Notes under the pieces: model-generated
What the model saw: only the letters and a program-made list of their open reading frames with translations
Told to the model about the DNA's origin: nothing
The model's database searches: none
Part shown: positions 8,655 through 17,412 of the stretch, piece after piece
Layout: every line of letters begins with the position of its first letter
How positions within the stretch are numbered: position 1 is the stretch's first letter
Source: Hyphococcus sp.
Lineage (GTDB): Bacteria; Pseudomonadota; Alphaproteobacteria; Caulobacterales; Parvularculaceae
Length of the DNA: 35,706 bases
Direction: 5' to 3'
Assembly (NCBI GenBank): GCA_021776375.1
Contig: JAJFGA010000013.1
Coordinates: 1 to 35,706, forward strand
Made by a program: the position numbers and the translations under genes

Positions 8655-8942
8655 TTACTTCGCCGTTTTCTTTGTAACTTTTTTGCGTTTCTGACGTCTC
8701 CCACGCGGTAAGGGCGGCGAAGCAGGATTGGCTGCGGTTTCCTTAAATAACTCAATGGTTTTTACGCTTAACACTGCTGCAAGCTTATCCAAAAGGTCCA
8801 CAGACGGATTGCGAATTGAGCGCTCAAGGCCGCTTACATAGGTGCGGTCGATGTCAGCCTTCAAAGCCAGCGCCTCTTGTGAAAGACGCCGAGAAAGCCT
8901 GATTTCCTTAAGATTTTGAGCAATGAGACGCCGTGATTCCAT
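8655..8942 (-). CDS. XRE-family regulator, copy 2 (controller-protein-like)
   Basis: A 95-residue paralogue of the 2684 gene. Almost all of the first 70 residues agree, including LSQEALALKADIDRTYVSGLE, and the basic tail (RGRRQKRKKVTKK) diverges. The frame is open further upstream, to 9224, but homology to copy 1 begins at the Met at 8942 (MESRRLIAQN), so that start is used. The candidate operator at 8965-8991 lies just upstream. It closes the right side of the defence-like module and may share operators with copy 1, so the two could cross-regulate. Confidence 0.85.
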   Translation of the reverse strand: MESRRLIAQNLKEIRLSRRLSQEALALKADIDRTYVSGLERSIRNPSVDLLDKLAAVLSVKTIELFKETAANPASPPLPRGRRQKRKKVTKKTAK

Positions 8943-8964
8943 GCGATGCACAGAATCTATTTGC

Positions 8965-8991
8965 GGAATATTAATCCACGGATTATATTCC
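8965..8991. promoter_or_regulatory. Candidate operator for the XRE regulator (copy 2)
   Basis: GGAATATTAATCC then AC then GGATTATATTCC, differing from the 3006-3032 element by one base in the left arm and at the same distance from the regulator start. It is the likely autoregulatory site. Confidence 0.65.
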
Positions 8992-9165
8992 ATATTTGTA
9001 AACTTAGTTTCGTCACGATGTCTTCGCCAACAACCAACGACGTCTCTTTTGCCATCGCCAACGATGTATGCGAAATAACCAAAAATGAAAAAACGCAGCA
9101 TAAGGCTCGAAACATAACTTGACCTTGTATATACGGTTGAAAAATAGCCTGCTTGAAAAAGGAAA

Positions 9166-11730
9166 CTAATCGGCACGCAAAACGGGCCATGGCCTTCTGC
9201 GTAGCGCATTAAATGCAGCGGCAAGACCGATAGTCATCGTTACAAAAACTGCGCCGAAAATAATCGCTATCAGTACATCTGGCGCGGGATGCCAATCGAT
9301 CTCCATTTGTTGGGCAACGACATACCACGAGCCGATCATCCCGAGACCGGCTGCAGCCAACGCCGGCCCTGCGCCAAGCACTGCATACTCGATGGCATGA
9401 GCAGTTAGAATTCGACTACGCTTTGCGCCTAACGTTTTCATGACCATGGCATCATGAAGTTTTCGTGCAAAGTCGGCAGCGACAGCTCCGAGTAATACAA
9501 TCACACCTGCAGCTATAGTAAGTCCGGAAAGTGCGCGTATGACCAAGCCAACGCTTTTGATCATTCCCCTGACACTTTCAATAACATCACGTGTGCGAAT
9601 AACCGTAACTTCCGGGAATTCGCTGGCGATCATACGCGCGACAGACGACTCAACGTCGAGATCAGCTGTGCGTAGGCTGCCAATTGATGTTGGTCGAGCT
9701 GCTTCAAGCGTTCCAGGTGCGAATATGGCAACAAAAGTTAGACCGCTATTTTCGAAATTCTGATCGAAAATGGCTGCAATCGTCGCCGTTACATTCCGCC
9801 CACTAATGACCAATGTCATTGTGTCGCCAACATCAAGTTCGAAGTTTTCAGCTTGCCATTTGGAAAGTGCGAGAAGTGGCGGACCATCATAATCAGACGG
9901 CCACACAGAGCCAGAAGTAATATCTCCTAATTCGGGGGGGATTCTATCGAGGATTGTAACGCCCCAATCATTGTCCCTCGCCCATGACGAGTTTTTCGCA
10001 CCCTCGACCTCGCTAAGTGGCTTCCCGTCCAGTGCAACTAGTCCTGCTCGCAACATGTAGTAACGCTCTACTGTCGCACCTTCAGCTACCACCTTTATCC
10101 GGTCGTCAAATTGTTTGGCATCCGCGTATGGGATATCTGAAAAGAATAATGCAGGTGCGCGCACAGGCAGTGCATTGGTAATTTCTCGGCTGAAATTTGC
10201 ATCAATCAGCGACACGACAGAAAGTAATGTAAGGCCAAGACCTAAGGAAACTGAAATACTCGCTGTTGCGGCCCCCGGCCTTATAAGATTTGCAGCCGCA
10301 ATCCTCGCCATTGGTTTTTTTGGGCGCCAATAACGGCGCGCTAGAAAAACCATTCCCCATGCTAAAAATCGCAGCACCAAATATGCAATCACGCCGCTGG
10401 CGATAAATATCATCGCAAACTGCCTAGCATCTGCTAACGCGACAGCAAGCGCAAGAAACGCAATACCGAGAGCAAAGACGATACCCATATCGCGAACTGA
10501 TGGACGGTTTTTTTGCTTTTCTACCAGACTTCTGAATAGACTTGCTGCGCTGGCCCGACGCGCAACGGCCAGAGGCCAGAACGCAAAAGCGGCTGCCGTC
10601 AGCAGACCGAAAGCAGCTGCCTCTAGAAGAGCTGTAGGATAAAGCCCAACACTGGCTTCAAATGGTAACATTGAGCCAAAGAGCGCTGTGGCGACAAATG
10701 GCGCAAGCGCGCCAAATACGAGACCAATGACCATCGCGAATACAGCGATGACTAATATCTGGATCATATATGTTTTCAAAATAAAATCACCGCGGGCGCC
10801 AAGACATTTCAGTGTCGCAATGACGGGAGTTTTGCGATCCATGTAAGTACGGACAGCGTTCGCGGCGCCAACACCACCAATAACAAGTGCGCCAAGGCCG
10901 ATTAGCGTCAAAAACACGCTGAGATTTCGAAGCAATCGCGCCAAGCCTGCGCTCGCCTCTGTGGCCGTTCGGATGCGCCAAGAGTTTTCTGGAAAACTGT
11001 TACGAAGCGAAACCTCGAACGCTTCAGGATCACTATCATCCAGAATAACGCGGTAATTATGGTTTACCATTGCACTGGTTTCGAGAAGCCCTGTTGCTCT
11101 CGCGCCTTCAAGGCTTGTGATTACCCGGGGTCCAAGCAAAAATCCGGCAGAAGCGCGGTCAGGTTCCGAACTGATTGCAGCGCGGACTACAAACAACGCC
11201 GTTCCAATGCGAATATGGTCTCCCGGTGAAAGCGCAAGACGGTCTAAAAGGGACCGGTCCACAACGGCGCTCCATAATGGCTCCGCGCCTTCCGCTTCAG
11301 GCGCAATTACCGCCTGTAACTCATCTTTGTGATCGACGAGCACCACCTCGCCGATCAATGGATAAGCACTATCAACGCCTTTGAGTTGAATCACACTCCT
11401 TGTGTTTTCATCTCTGCTATACGCCATGAGTTGCGCGTCGACAGTTTTAGAAACCTCACCATGCCCTGTTAAAAAATTTAGCGCATTCTCATTGAGCTCG
11501 GCATTGATGGCTGTAATTTCAACATCACCACCCAATAGACGGCGTTTTTCGTTTTCGAGCCCCTCGACAAAAGCCGCTGACATCGAACCAATTGCTGCAA
11601 TCGCAGTGATGCCGAGAAAAAGCGCTAGCGCGAATACACGAAAACCTTTCATGCCTTCGCGTGATTCACGGTGTGCTAGGCTTATAGCTGAGCGCCAATT
11701 TTGGCCGGAAATTGAATTTGGCTTGCTCAT
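9166..11730 (-). CDS. ybbP: ABC transporter permease, YbbP/FtsX type
   Basis: An 854-residue inner-membrane protein with an N-terminal transmembrane segment (about 30-55), a large periplasmic domain, a central FtsX-like membrane block (about 260-470), a second periplasmic domain and a C-terminal membrane block (about 720-840). This duplicated MacB/FtsX layout matches YbbP, predicted to work with YbbA. The start overlaps the ATPase stop by 4 nt (ATGA), so the two form one operon. The TesA-like gene is divergent next door, as in the classical tesA-ybbA-ybbP neighbourhood. By family it is probably a mechanotransmission-type complex acting on lipids or lipoproteins in the envelope; the substrate is not evident. 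Confidence 0.88.
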   Translation of the reverse strand: MSKPNSISGQNWRSAISLAHRESREGMKGFRVFALALFLGITAIAAIGSMSAAFVEGLENEKRRLLGGDVEITAINAELNENALNFLTGHGEVSKTVDAQLMAYSRDENTRSVIQLKGVDSAYPLIGEVVLVDHKDELQAVIAPEAEGAEPLWSAVVDRSLLDRLALSPGDHIRIGTALFVVRAAISSEPDRASAGFLLGPRVITSLEGARATGLLETSAMVNHNYRVILDDSDPEAFEVSLRNSFPENSWRIRTATEASAGLARLLRNLSVFLTLIGLGALVIGGVGAANAVRTYMDRKTPVIATLKCLGARGDFILKTYMIQILVIAVFAMVIGLVFGALAPFVATALFGSMLPFEASVGLYPTALLEAAAFGLLTAAAFAFWPLAVARRASAASLFRSLVEKQKNRPSVRDMGIVFALGIAFLALAVALADARQFAMIFIASGVIAYLVLRFLAWGMVFLARRYWRPKKPMARIAAANLIRPGAATASISVSLGLGLTLLSVVSLIDANFSREITNALPVRAPALFFSDIPYADAKQFDDRIKVVAEGATVERYYMLRAGLVALDGKPLSEVEGAKNSSWARDNDWGVTILDRIPPELGDITSGSVWPSDYDGPPLLALSKWQAENFELDVGDTMTLVISGRNVTATIAAIFDQNFENSGLTFVAIFAPGTLEAARPTSIGSLRTADLDVESSVARMIASEFPEVTVIRTRDVIESVRGMIKSVGLVIRALSGLTIAAGVIVLLGAVAADFARKLHDAMVMKTLGAKRSRILTAHAIEYAVLGAGPALAAAGLGMIGSWYVVAQQMEIDWHPAPDVLIAIIFGAVFVTMTIGLAAAFNALRRRPWPVLRAD

Positions 11731-12455
11731 TCAGCGGCCTCAATTTTTTGACCTTCAAAAAGACGCCCATCCTCTATGGTAACTACGCGATCACAACGGG
11801 CCGCCAATTCATGGTCATGAGTGACGAGTACTAGTGCCGAACCTGTTTCACGGCGCAGATCAAACAGCATTGCTGTTACCAGCGCCGCGGCGGCGCTATC
11901 GAGATTGCCAGTTGGCTCATCAGCCAAAAGAACCGGCGGTGCAGCAATAAGCGCTCGCACGATTGCTACTCGTTGCTGCTCTCCTCCCGAAAGCTGATCG
12001 GGATGATGGTCCAGGCGATCATCTAGACCCACCCTCTCAAGCATTACGCTAGCCTTTTCAAATGCATCCAATTCTCCCGCCAGTTCGAGGGGTAATGCAG
12101 CATTTTCGAGGGCAGTCATTGTTGGAATGAGGTGAAATGCCTGGAAAATGAAGCCGATCGTCGTAAGACGAAATTGAGCAAGGGCATCCTCATTCATCTC
12201 ATTAAGAACGCGTCGGTCGGAAACAACCTCCCCGGCCGTCGGACGTTCAAGCCCGGCCAAAACAGATAGCAATGAGGACTTGCCAGACCCTGACCGCCCG
12301 ATGACACCCACACTCTCGCCATGCGCGACAGCAAGCGAAACTCGTTTTAAGATTTTGATTGGACCTGCCCGGCTTTTCAATGTCAGGTCGACATTTTCCG
12401 CTGCTATAATTGCGTGGCTTTTTTTCATTGCATCCTGCGTGTTTTGAGTTTTCAT
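11727..12455 (-). CDS. ybbA: ABC transporter ATPase, YbbA/LolD type
   Basis: A complete ABC ATPase of 242 residues: Walker A GRSGSGKS (53-60), Q-loop near FIFQAFH, signature LSGGE (155-159), Walker B LLADE (176-180) and the H-loop VTHDH. It belongs to the MacB/LolD/YbbA group. The ATG at 12455 has no ribosome site; the internal ATG at 12428 (after AGGA) is an alternative start. It energises the YbbP-like permease immediately downstream and is divergent from the TesA-like gene. Confidence 0.92.
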   Translation of the reverse strand: MKTQNTQDAMKKSHAIIAAENVDLTLKSRAGPIKILKRVSLAVAHGESVGVIGRSGSGKSSLLSVLAGLERPTAGEVVSDRRVLNEMNEDALAQFRLTTIGFIFQAFHLIPTMTALENAALPLELAGELDAFEKASVMLERVGLDDRLDHHPDQLSGGEQQRVAIVRALIAAPPVLLADEPTGNLDSAAAALVTAMLFDLRRETGSALVLVTHDHELAARCDRVVTIEDGRLFEGQKIEAAE

Positions 12456-12522
12456 TTGTTATTTAAATAATTGTATGAATGATATTCGAACCGCTACTCA
12501 CATGCGGCGAAAGGAACTGAAA

Positions 12523-13233
12523 ATGCGATCAAATATAATGCCTATCGCCTTTGGTTTTTTTGTAGTCATTCTCTTTGGCTGTAGCGCGCCGGTAGAGTCT
12601 GAGAAGAAACGCAACTCGACCCCTCCGATGAATTCGACCGACAGCAAGCATATCTCCACCGACTTTAACCTCGTCATGCTTGGCGACAGCATAACTGCCG
12701 GGTTTGGGCTTCCAGAGAGTGAGGCGTTGCCAACTAAACTTGAAACAGTTCTGCGCGAACACGGAGCTAACGTAAAAGTGATCAACGCAGGCGTTTCGGG
12801 GAATACGAGTGCAGACGCACTTGCACGTTTCGATTGGTCTGTTGGCGACGGCGCTGATGGAGTTCTTATTGCACTTGGCGGCAACGACCTCCTTCAGGGC
12901 GTTGAGCCCGAACAAACTGACCATAACATTCGTATAATGATTAAAATGGCAAAAACTCATGACTTGATAGTTCTTCTTGTCGGAATGCGGGCACCAGGTA
13001 ATTATGGTGAAGCTTATCGGGAACGTTTCGATGCTATTTATCCTTCGATAGCACGCGAAGAGTCGGTACCGCTTTATCCCTTTCTTTTAGAAGGTGTCGC
13101 GACAAATCCGATCTTAAATCAATCCGACGGGATTCATCCCAACGTAAAAGGCGTCGCAGTCATCGTTGACGGCCTCGCTCCCTTCATTGAAACGGCATTA
13201 GAAAACTCCATAACTTCAAAGAAACGACATTGA
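12523..13233 (+). CDS. tesA: TesA-like SGNH esterase, predicted lipoprotein
   Basis: A GDSL/SGNH hydrolase of 236 residues. Block I is GDSITAG (54-60, Ser56), Gly93 is block II, GGND (119-122) is block III with Asn121, and DGIH (202-205) supplies the Asp and His of the triad. It is like TesA thioesterase/lysophospholipase I. The start at 12523 is chosen because AAAGGA lies about 8 nt before it and a signal peptide begins there (hydrophobic stretch then LFGC, lipobox Cys20); an in-frame ATG at 12475 lacks both. TesA is usually a soluble periplasmic protein, so the lipobox is a departure. It is divergent from ybbAP, consistent with a functional link. Confidence 0.9.
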   Translation: MRSNIMPIAFGFFVVILFGCSAPVESEKKRNSTPPMNSTDSKHISTDFNLVMLGDSITAGFGLPESEALPTKLETVLREHGANVKVINAGVSGNTSADALARFDWSVGDGADGVLIALGGNDLLQGVEPEQTDHNIRIMIKMAKTHDLIVLLVGMRAPGNYGEAYRERFDAIYPSIAREESVPLYPFLLEGVATNPILNQSDGIHPNVKGVAVIVDGLAPFIETALENSITSKKRH

Positions 13234-13309
13234 GGGGACGACGAGATGGATCTCACCTTCGACAATCTTTGCGAAATTAGAGCGACATAATTCATCATGA
13301 AGATGAAGG

Positions 13310-13332
13310 TGGGCCCTTCTTATTCGGGCCCA
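13310..13332. terminator. Bidirectional terminator candidate
   Basis: A 7-bp GC-rich stem TGGGCCC/GGGCCCA with a 9-nt loop lies between the convergent tesA-like and dehalogenase genes, followed by ATATTTTC on the plus strand. Placement and GC-rich stem suit termination from both sides, although the T-tract is short. Confidence 0.55.
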
Positions 13333-13357
13333 ACTCCATATTTTCGCGACGAAATCA

Positions 13358-14344
13358 CTAATTTTTAAAATTGCGGCGATGCCAATCAACAATCCCGCGG
13401 CCGATTGCTTGTGGATTGTCTTCCTGAATGAAGTGAGTGCCGTAACCCACAAATTGCGTTTCGATGTTACGAAAATTCTCGGCGGCCCAATCAGCTCTAT
13501 CCGGCGTTACCAGTGCACCGGGTGAAACATATTGCAAGAGTTTAGGGGTGCGCGATTTTTTCAACCAGTCGGCATATCGCTCAACAACTTTTACATTGCG
13601 GGCCGGGACCCCCTCGATAGGAAGTTCTTGTGGCCAAACATATATTGGCTCGCGTGCAGATGGATCGAGAAAAGGCTCACGGTAAACGTCCAGTACTTCT
13701 TTAGGCATGGATCGTGTCAGAGAAGCATTCCCAATGATTTGTTCAATGAAAATATTCTGATTAATAATCAGCTCTCGCCCAGTCTCAGGATTTCGCAATT
13801 GGTTAAAGAAACCCGCGGAGGGGCCAAATATGTCCACAGAGTCCGCCGGAAACATCGGTGGAATGAGCGCTTCCATCATGACGACGCCCTTAACGTTGCG
13901 TGAATGAGTGGCGGCATAATTAAGGCCTAACGCGGAACCCCAATCATGGATCACAAGGATAACGTTTTTGAGTCCGAGCTCCTCAATAAAAGCATCAGTA
14001 TATTTAATCTGGGTTTGCAGCGTGTAGTCGACATCGGGTTTATCGGATTTGCCAAAACCAATATTATCAACCGCCACAATTCTCCCATGCGGCTCTACAT
14101 GACGCATAACATTCCGCCATAAATAACTCGATGTCGGGTTCCCATGAAGAAACAAGAAAATATCGCCGTCACCCTCATCGATGTAGTGCATTTTTGAACC
14201 ATTTATTTCGATGAATTTTGATTCAAATGGAAACTCTGCAGAAAACTCCGCGGCCCGGTAAGACGGAACATCAGGCGCCTCTTGAGCTTGCGCTGTGCTC
14301 AATAATGAAACTCCAGCAATCGATAACATGAAAGTTCGAAACAT
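13358..14344 (-). CDS. Haloalkane dehalogenase with signal peptide (HLD-II-like)
   Basis: An alpha/beta hydrolase of 328 residues that should convert haloalkanes to alcohols and halide. The oxyanion/halide motif HGNPTSSYLW has Asn69. The nucleophile is Asp134 in HDWG, with Trp135 as halide-binding residue. Glu158 (MMEAL) is the likely catalytic acid and His304 (GTHF) the base. Asp-His-Glu with the acid after strand 6 places it in subfamily HLD-II. The N-terminus is a signal peptide, cleaved probably after AQA (residues 18-20), so the enzyme is exported, whereas most characterised HLDs are cytoplasmic. It lies downstream of three membrane-protein genes on the same strand. The natural substrate is unknown. 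Confidence 0.88.
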   Translation of the reverse strand: MFRTFMLSIAGVSLLSTAQAQEAPDVPSYRAAEFSAEFPFESKFIEINGSKMHYIDEGDGDIFLFLHGNPTSSYLWRNVMRHVEPHGRIVAVDNIGFGKSDKPDVDYTLQTQIKYTDAFIEELGLKNVILVIHDWGSALGLNYAATHSRNVKGVVMMEALIPPMFPADSVDIFGPSAGFFNQLRNPETGRELIINQNIFIEQIIGNASLTRSMPKEVLDVYREPFLDPSAREPIYVWPQELPIEGVPARNVKVVERYADWLKKSRTPKLLQYVSPGALVTPDRADWAAENFRNIETQFVGYGTHFIQEDNPQAIGRGIVDWHRRNFKN

Positions 14345-14474
14345 ATCAGATACACTCCTTTTATTGTTGCACGTACTATTGGTCGTTTAAAGGCGTGGAT
14401 GAGCAAGCGGCGCTTACACCATCCTATTGCTATTTCATTGGTTCAAAAATATTTCGAACCAGCGGCCAGGTATT

Positions 14475-15197
14475 CTACTTTTCCACCATTGTCTTTTTCG
14501 CCCGCGGCGTAAGTTTCGCGCCTAAAAATAATAACCACAGACCGGTAGAAACCTCCGCGACAAACATTGTTAGCCAGCCGGGTTCCAGCACGCCGGCTTG
14601 AGCGGGCACTATCAGATTGGCGAGACCAATTACCAAAACCATAAGTGACGCAAACACACCCCACATAGAAAGAATCCTGGGAATATATCTCGACTTGAAT
14701 AGCAGGCAGAAAAAGACGGTCGATCCAAGGCTAAAAAATATTGCAGCAACGTAAAATCCTGCACTACCAGCCGCAGAAAATATCTTTGCAAAGCCCTGCA
14801 GTTGACCTACCTCAAATATGGAAAGAGAGTCTGCGCCGCTATAAAGATGCAAAGCGCTATAACTTATCACCGCCATAACGCCGCCAATAGCCGCCTCGCC
14901 TATTCGCCAAACAAGAGCAAGCATTGCAAGGTTTTTGTCTACAGATTTTAACAAGGCATAAAAAGCGAGCGCGAGAAGAACGACACTCAAACTGGAGAGT
15001 AACTGACTCGCGAGGGCGGCGCGATACAGCCATTCATTGGCCAATATATTTTTCGCCGTCTCGCTAAAATTGCCGGAAACGATGAACTCTGAGGCAGTCA
15101 GTAATCCAAACATATATGTAGCGGTTACGAACAAATACATGAAGCCAGCAATTCGCGCATAGACGAGCTTTGTTCGTTTGTCTTTTTGGTCTTCCAT
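14475..15197 (-). CDS. DUF4386 integral membrane protein, copy 1
   Basis: A 240-residue multi-spanning protein with about six to seven hydrophobic segments and the conserved FKSRYIPRILS stretch typical of DUF4386. A strong ribosome site (GGAG, 8 nt) supports the ATG at 15197. It is paralogous to the next gene upstream (15369-16088); both share DKNLAMLALVWR-like and FKSRYIPRILS segments. The function of the family is unknown. It lies in tandem with DUF4386 copy 2 and DUF2306, about 130 bp before the dehalogenase start. Confidence 0.88.
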   Translation of the reverse strand: MEDQKDKRTKLVYARIAGFMYLFVTATYMFGLLTASEFIVSGNFSETAKNILANEWLYRAALASQLLSSLSVVLLALAFYALLKSVDKNLAMLALVWRIGEAAIGGVMAVISYSALHLYSGADSLSIFEVGQLQGFAKIFSAAGSAGFYVAAIFFSLGSTVFFCLLFKSRYIPRILSMWGVFASLMVLVIGLANLIVPAQAGVLEPGWLTMFVAEVSTGLWLLFLGAKLTPRAKKTMVEK

Positions 15198-15368
15198 ATT
15201 GAGAACTCCTACAAGTTAAGTTTCTTTGAGCGGAAGCATTTTTTTGATATCGCAATTCTTGAATTACATTATCGTTAGAAGGCTCATATGACCGGGAGGG
15301 TGAAATCTGAGATCCTAGATCCCCCACCAAACCATCTGTAATGGCTCTATGCGTTGTTTTTCATCCTA

Positions 15369-16088
15369 TTAGCGGCTCTTAGCTTTTTGTTGCGCCAGGT
15401 TGGCGCCGAAAACCAAAAGCCAAAAACCTGTTGCCACCTCAAAAAGAAAAGGAGGTATAAAGTAAACAGAGATGATAGAGCTGGCGTGTGCCGGGAATAT
15501 GATCACGCCAATTGTGCCAATCAGCACACCTAAGCTTGCAACTACACCGATGGCAGAAAGAATTCTCGGGATATATCTCGATTTGAATAGCAGGTAAGTG
15601 AATAGCGTAGACCCGAAGCCATAAAAAACTAAACCGATAAAATATCCGTATCCGTGAGCGCGAACAAACAACATCATCAGCGCCTTGGTCTGCTGTTCTT
15701 CAAAGACGGTTAGATACTCACCGCCGGTGAGAAGCAGCAATACTATGAAGCTGGTGATTGTAAGCGCACCAAAAAAAGCGCTCTCTAGCAAGCGCCATAA
15801 CATCGCTAAGGCTGCAAGGTTTTTGTTTACGGGTTGAAGTAATATTTTGAGGGCAAAAATTAAGACTACAGCGCCCACGGTTGTAAGCAAATGGAGAACA
15901 ATACCAATTCGAAACAGCTGCTCTGAAGCCATGATATTGTTGGCTGTCGCTTCAGCATCGCCAGATACATAAATTCCGGCGCGCACAAAATATTCATTAA
16001 TCTGTGCCGTTGCCATTGTTAGCAGGAACATTAATCCTGCGGTGCGGCCCGCTATGAGTTGCGACTTATCGACAGTATTTGTGTTCAT
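15369..16088 (-). CDS. DUF4386 integral membrane protein, copy 2
   Basis: A 239-residue paralogue of the downstream gene with the same membrane topology, VNKNLAALAMLWRLLES and FKSRYIPRILS motifs. The frame extends to 16148, but the Met at 16088 (MNTNTV) is preceded by AAGGT and matches the length of the paralogue, so it is preferred. The start lies 41 bp after the DUF2306 stop, suggesting one operon. Function is unknown. The tandem pair points to local duplication. Confidence 0.88.
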   Translation of the reverse strand: MNTNTVDKSQLIAGRTAGLMFLLTMATAQINEYFVRAGIYVSGDAEATANNIMASEQLFRIGIVLHLLTTVGAVVLIFALKILLQPVNKNLAALAMLWRLLESAFFGALTITSFIVLLLLTGGEYLTVFEEQQTKALMMLFVRAHGYGYFIGLVFYGFGSTLFTYLLFKSRYIPRILSAIGVVASLGVLIGTIGVIIFPAHASSIISVYFIPPFLFEVATGFWLLVFGANLAQQKAKSR

Positions 16089-16129
16089 TTTTGGGTTACC
16101 TTTAGTTTGTACAGTAAGGGAGTTTGCGC

Positions 16130-16996
16130 TTATATTTTCGGCAACCACATGCCCATGAAGGCCGCGAAAATTCCAACGCCCATCAAGACAGTCAGTACAA
16201 GGATGGTAATCGCCATAGCAAATCGACCTGGCGCGCTCGCTTTATCTTTTGTGCGAAAATAGAGTTCAAGAACGGCGAGGGGCAAAAGATATTGAGCGAA
16301 AGCCAGAAAATACAGGAAAGGGCCTGTAAAAGTTACCGGGTCATAACCCACAGGGCGTTGATGAATTGTCATCCAAAGCATGAGGCCTACGCGGAAGAAC
16401 CAGACCCCACTCACAACCAAGAACAACCGAAGCGCCCAGCGGCGATGCTTTTCAATATTTCCTGTAATCGCTAACCCCAAAGCCACGGCGGCGAAGATCA
16501 TAATCAGCACACCGTTAAGACTGATGGCAATGTGTTGAGCAAAGCTGCCGATCGTTCCGCGGGTCCATATCATATAAAGGCCGCCAATGCTGATCGTGAA
16601 TGCAGTCAGCATATATATACGCCCATTCAGACGATGTACGGCCCCGGCAGCGGACTGGAGTTTTGAAATATTCTGAAGCGGTCCGCCACTAGTGAGAACG
16701 GTTCCAAGAATTATCTGAAGCGGTCCGCCAAAGGTTATAATAGCTGCCAACACAAGATGTGCGATGACCATTACATTGCCAATGAGATCACCGGAAATGA
16801 TACCGTGAATAAGATTTTTATTAACGGCTTCCACGTCTCCGCGCAGGGCTGACCCTCCGTAAAAAACAACAGTATAATATGCAAATATCCATTGACCAAT
16901 GACAGCTGTTAAAAACCACAATACTGCCGAGCCTTTAAGGGCGGCATTTGCAATCGCATTCGAATGCAGCGAACGAGTCAGCGTTACTCCAGTCAT
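16130..16996 (-). CDS. DUF2306 integral membrane protein
   Basis: A 288-residue protein with about seven hydrophobic segments and conserved HRLNGRIYM and HRRWALRLF stretches of DUF2306. The start at 16996 is chosen because GGGGA lies about 6 nt upstream; the longer frame to 17020 lacks one. The family is uncharacterised; some related membrane proteins have conserved His residues that could bind haem or metal, but this is not shown here. It is the first gene of the DUF2306-DUF4386-DUF4386 run. Confidence 0.85.
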   Translation of the reverse strand: MTGVTLTRSLHSNAIANAALKGSAVLWFLTAVIGQWIFAYYTVVFYGGSALRGDVEAVNKNLIHGIISGDLIGNVMVIAHLVLAAIITFGGPLQIILGTVLTSGGPLQNISKLQSAAGAVHRLNGRIYMLTAFTISIGGLYMIWTRGTIGSFAQHIAISLNGVLIMIFAAVALGLAITGNIEKHRRWALRLFLVVSGVWFFRVGLMLWMTIHQRPVGYDPVTFTGPFLYFLAFAQYLLPLAVLELYFRTKDKASAPGRFAMAITILVLTVLMGVGIFAAFMGMWLPKI

Positions 16997-17412
16997 ACAT
17001 ATTCCCCAAAACATTTGCATACGCTATTAGCGTCAAACACTTGATTGAACGTCATTGTTGTTTCGCAGTGCAGTACCAGTTCGAAAAACTCACTCATCAA
17101 AATAACCTTCCCTCTCTGATCGTTCACAACGCCCTCTTCATGACACGCAAGATCTTTTTTCTAATGCATATAGAGAGACTTCACGATCCAAAATCAAACG
17201 CCATTCGTTAGACTGTTCCGTATACGCGCCCAAATGTTTTGAATTGAGCAGCAGTTTGATTTCTTCGATCCCTATACGAATCGTTAATGATGCTAAGGAT
17301 CACTTTCACGACTAAGTTTCTGTAATTATTTTTGCTAAAGCATCAGCCATACGGCGCACACTTACCGAGCTATGCGCGCGTTATAACCCAGCACATATCG
17401 TCAACTCTTCGA
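16997..17412. other. Intergenic region upstream of the DUF2306 operon
   Basis: About 415 bases without a convincing gene; the plus-strand ORF at 16948-17211 has no ribosome site. It should hold the promoter for the DUF2306/DUF4386 run and the end of the BlaR1-like transcript. I found no clear BlaI-type palindrome in it. Confidence 0.4.

Larger units (their letters stand above)
8655..9000. repeat. Right direct repeat: XRE gene plus operator region
   Basis: This is the partner of 2684-3041 in the same orientation. Similarity ends shortly after the inverted repeat, near 9000. The two copies bracket the nuclease, methyltransferase, 162-aa and Z1 genes. Confidence 0.75.

Noticed and set aside
8957..9190. 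Minus-strand ORF of 77 aa between the XRE gene and the permease
   Set aside because: Overlaps the candidate operator region and has no protein-like pattern beyond a chance hydrophobic run.
16948..17211. Plus-strand ORF of 87 aa upstream of DUF2306
   Set aside because: No ribosome site, overlaps the DUF2306 start antisense, no family pattern.
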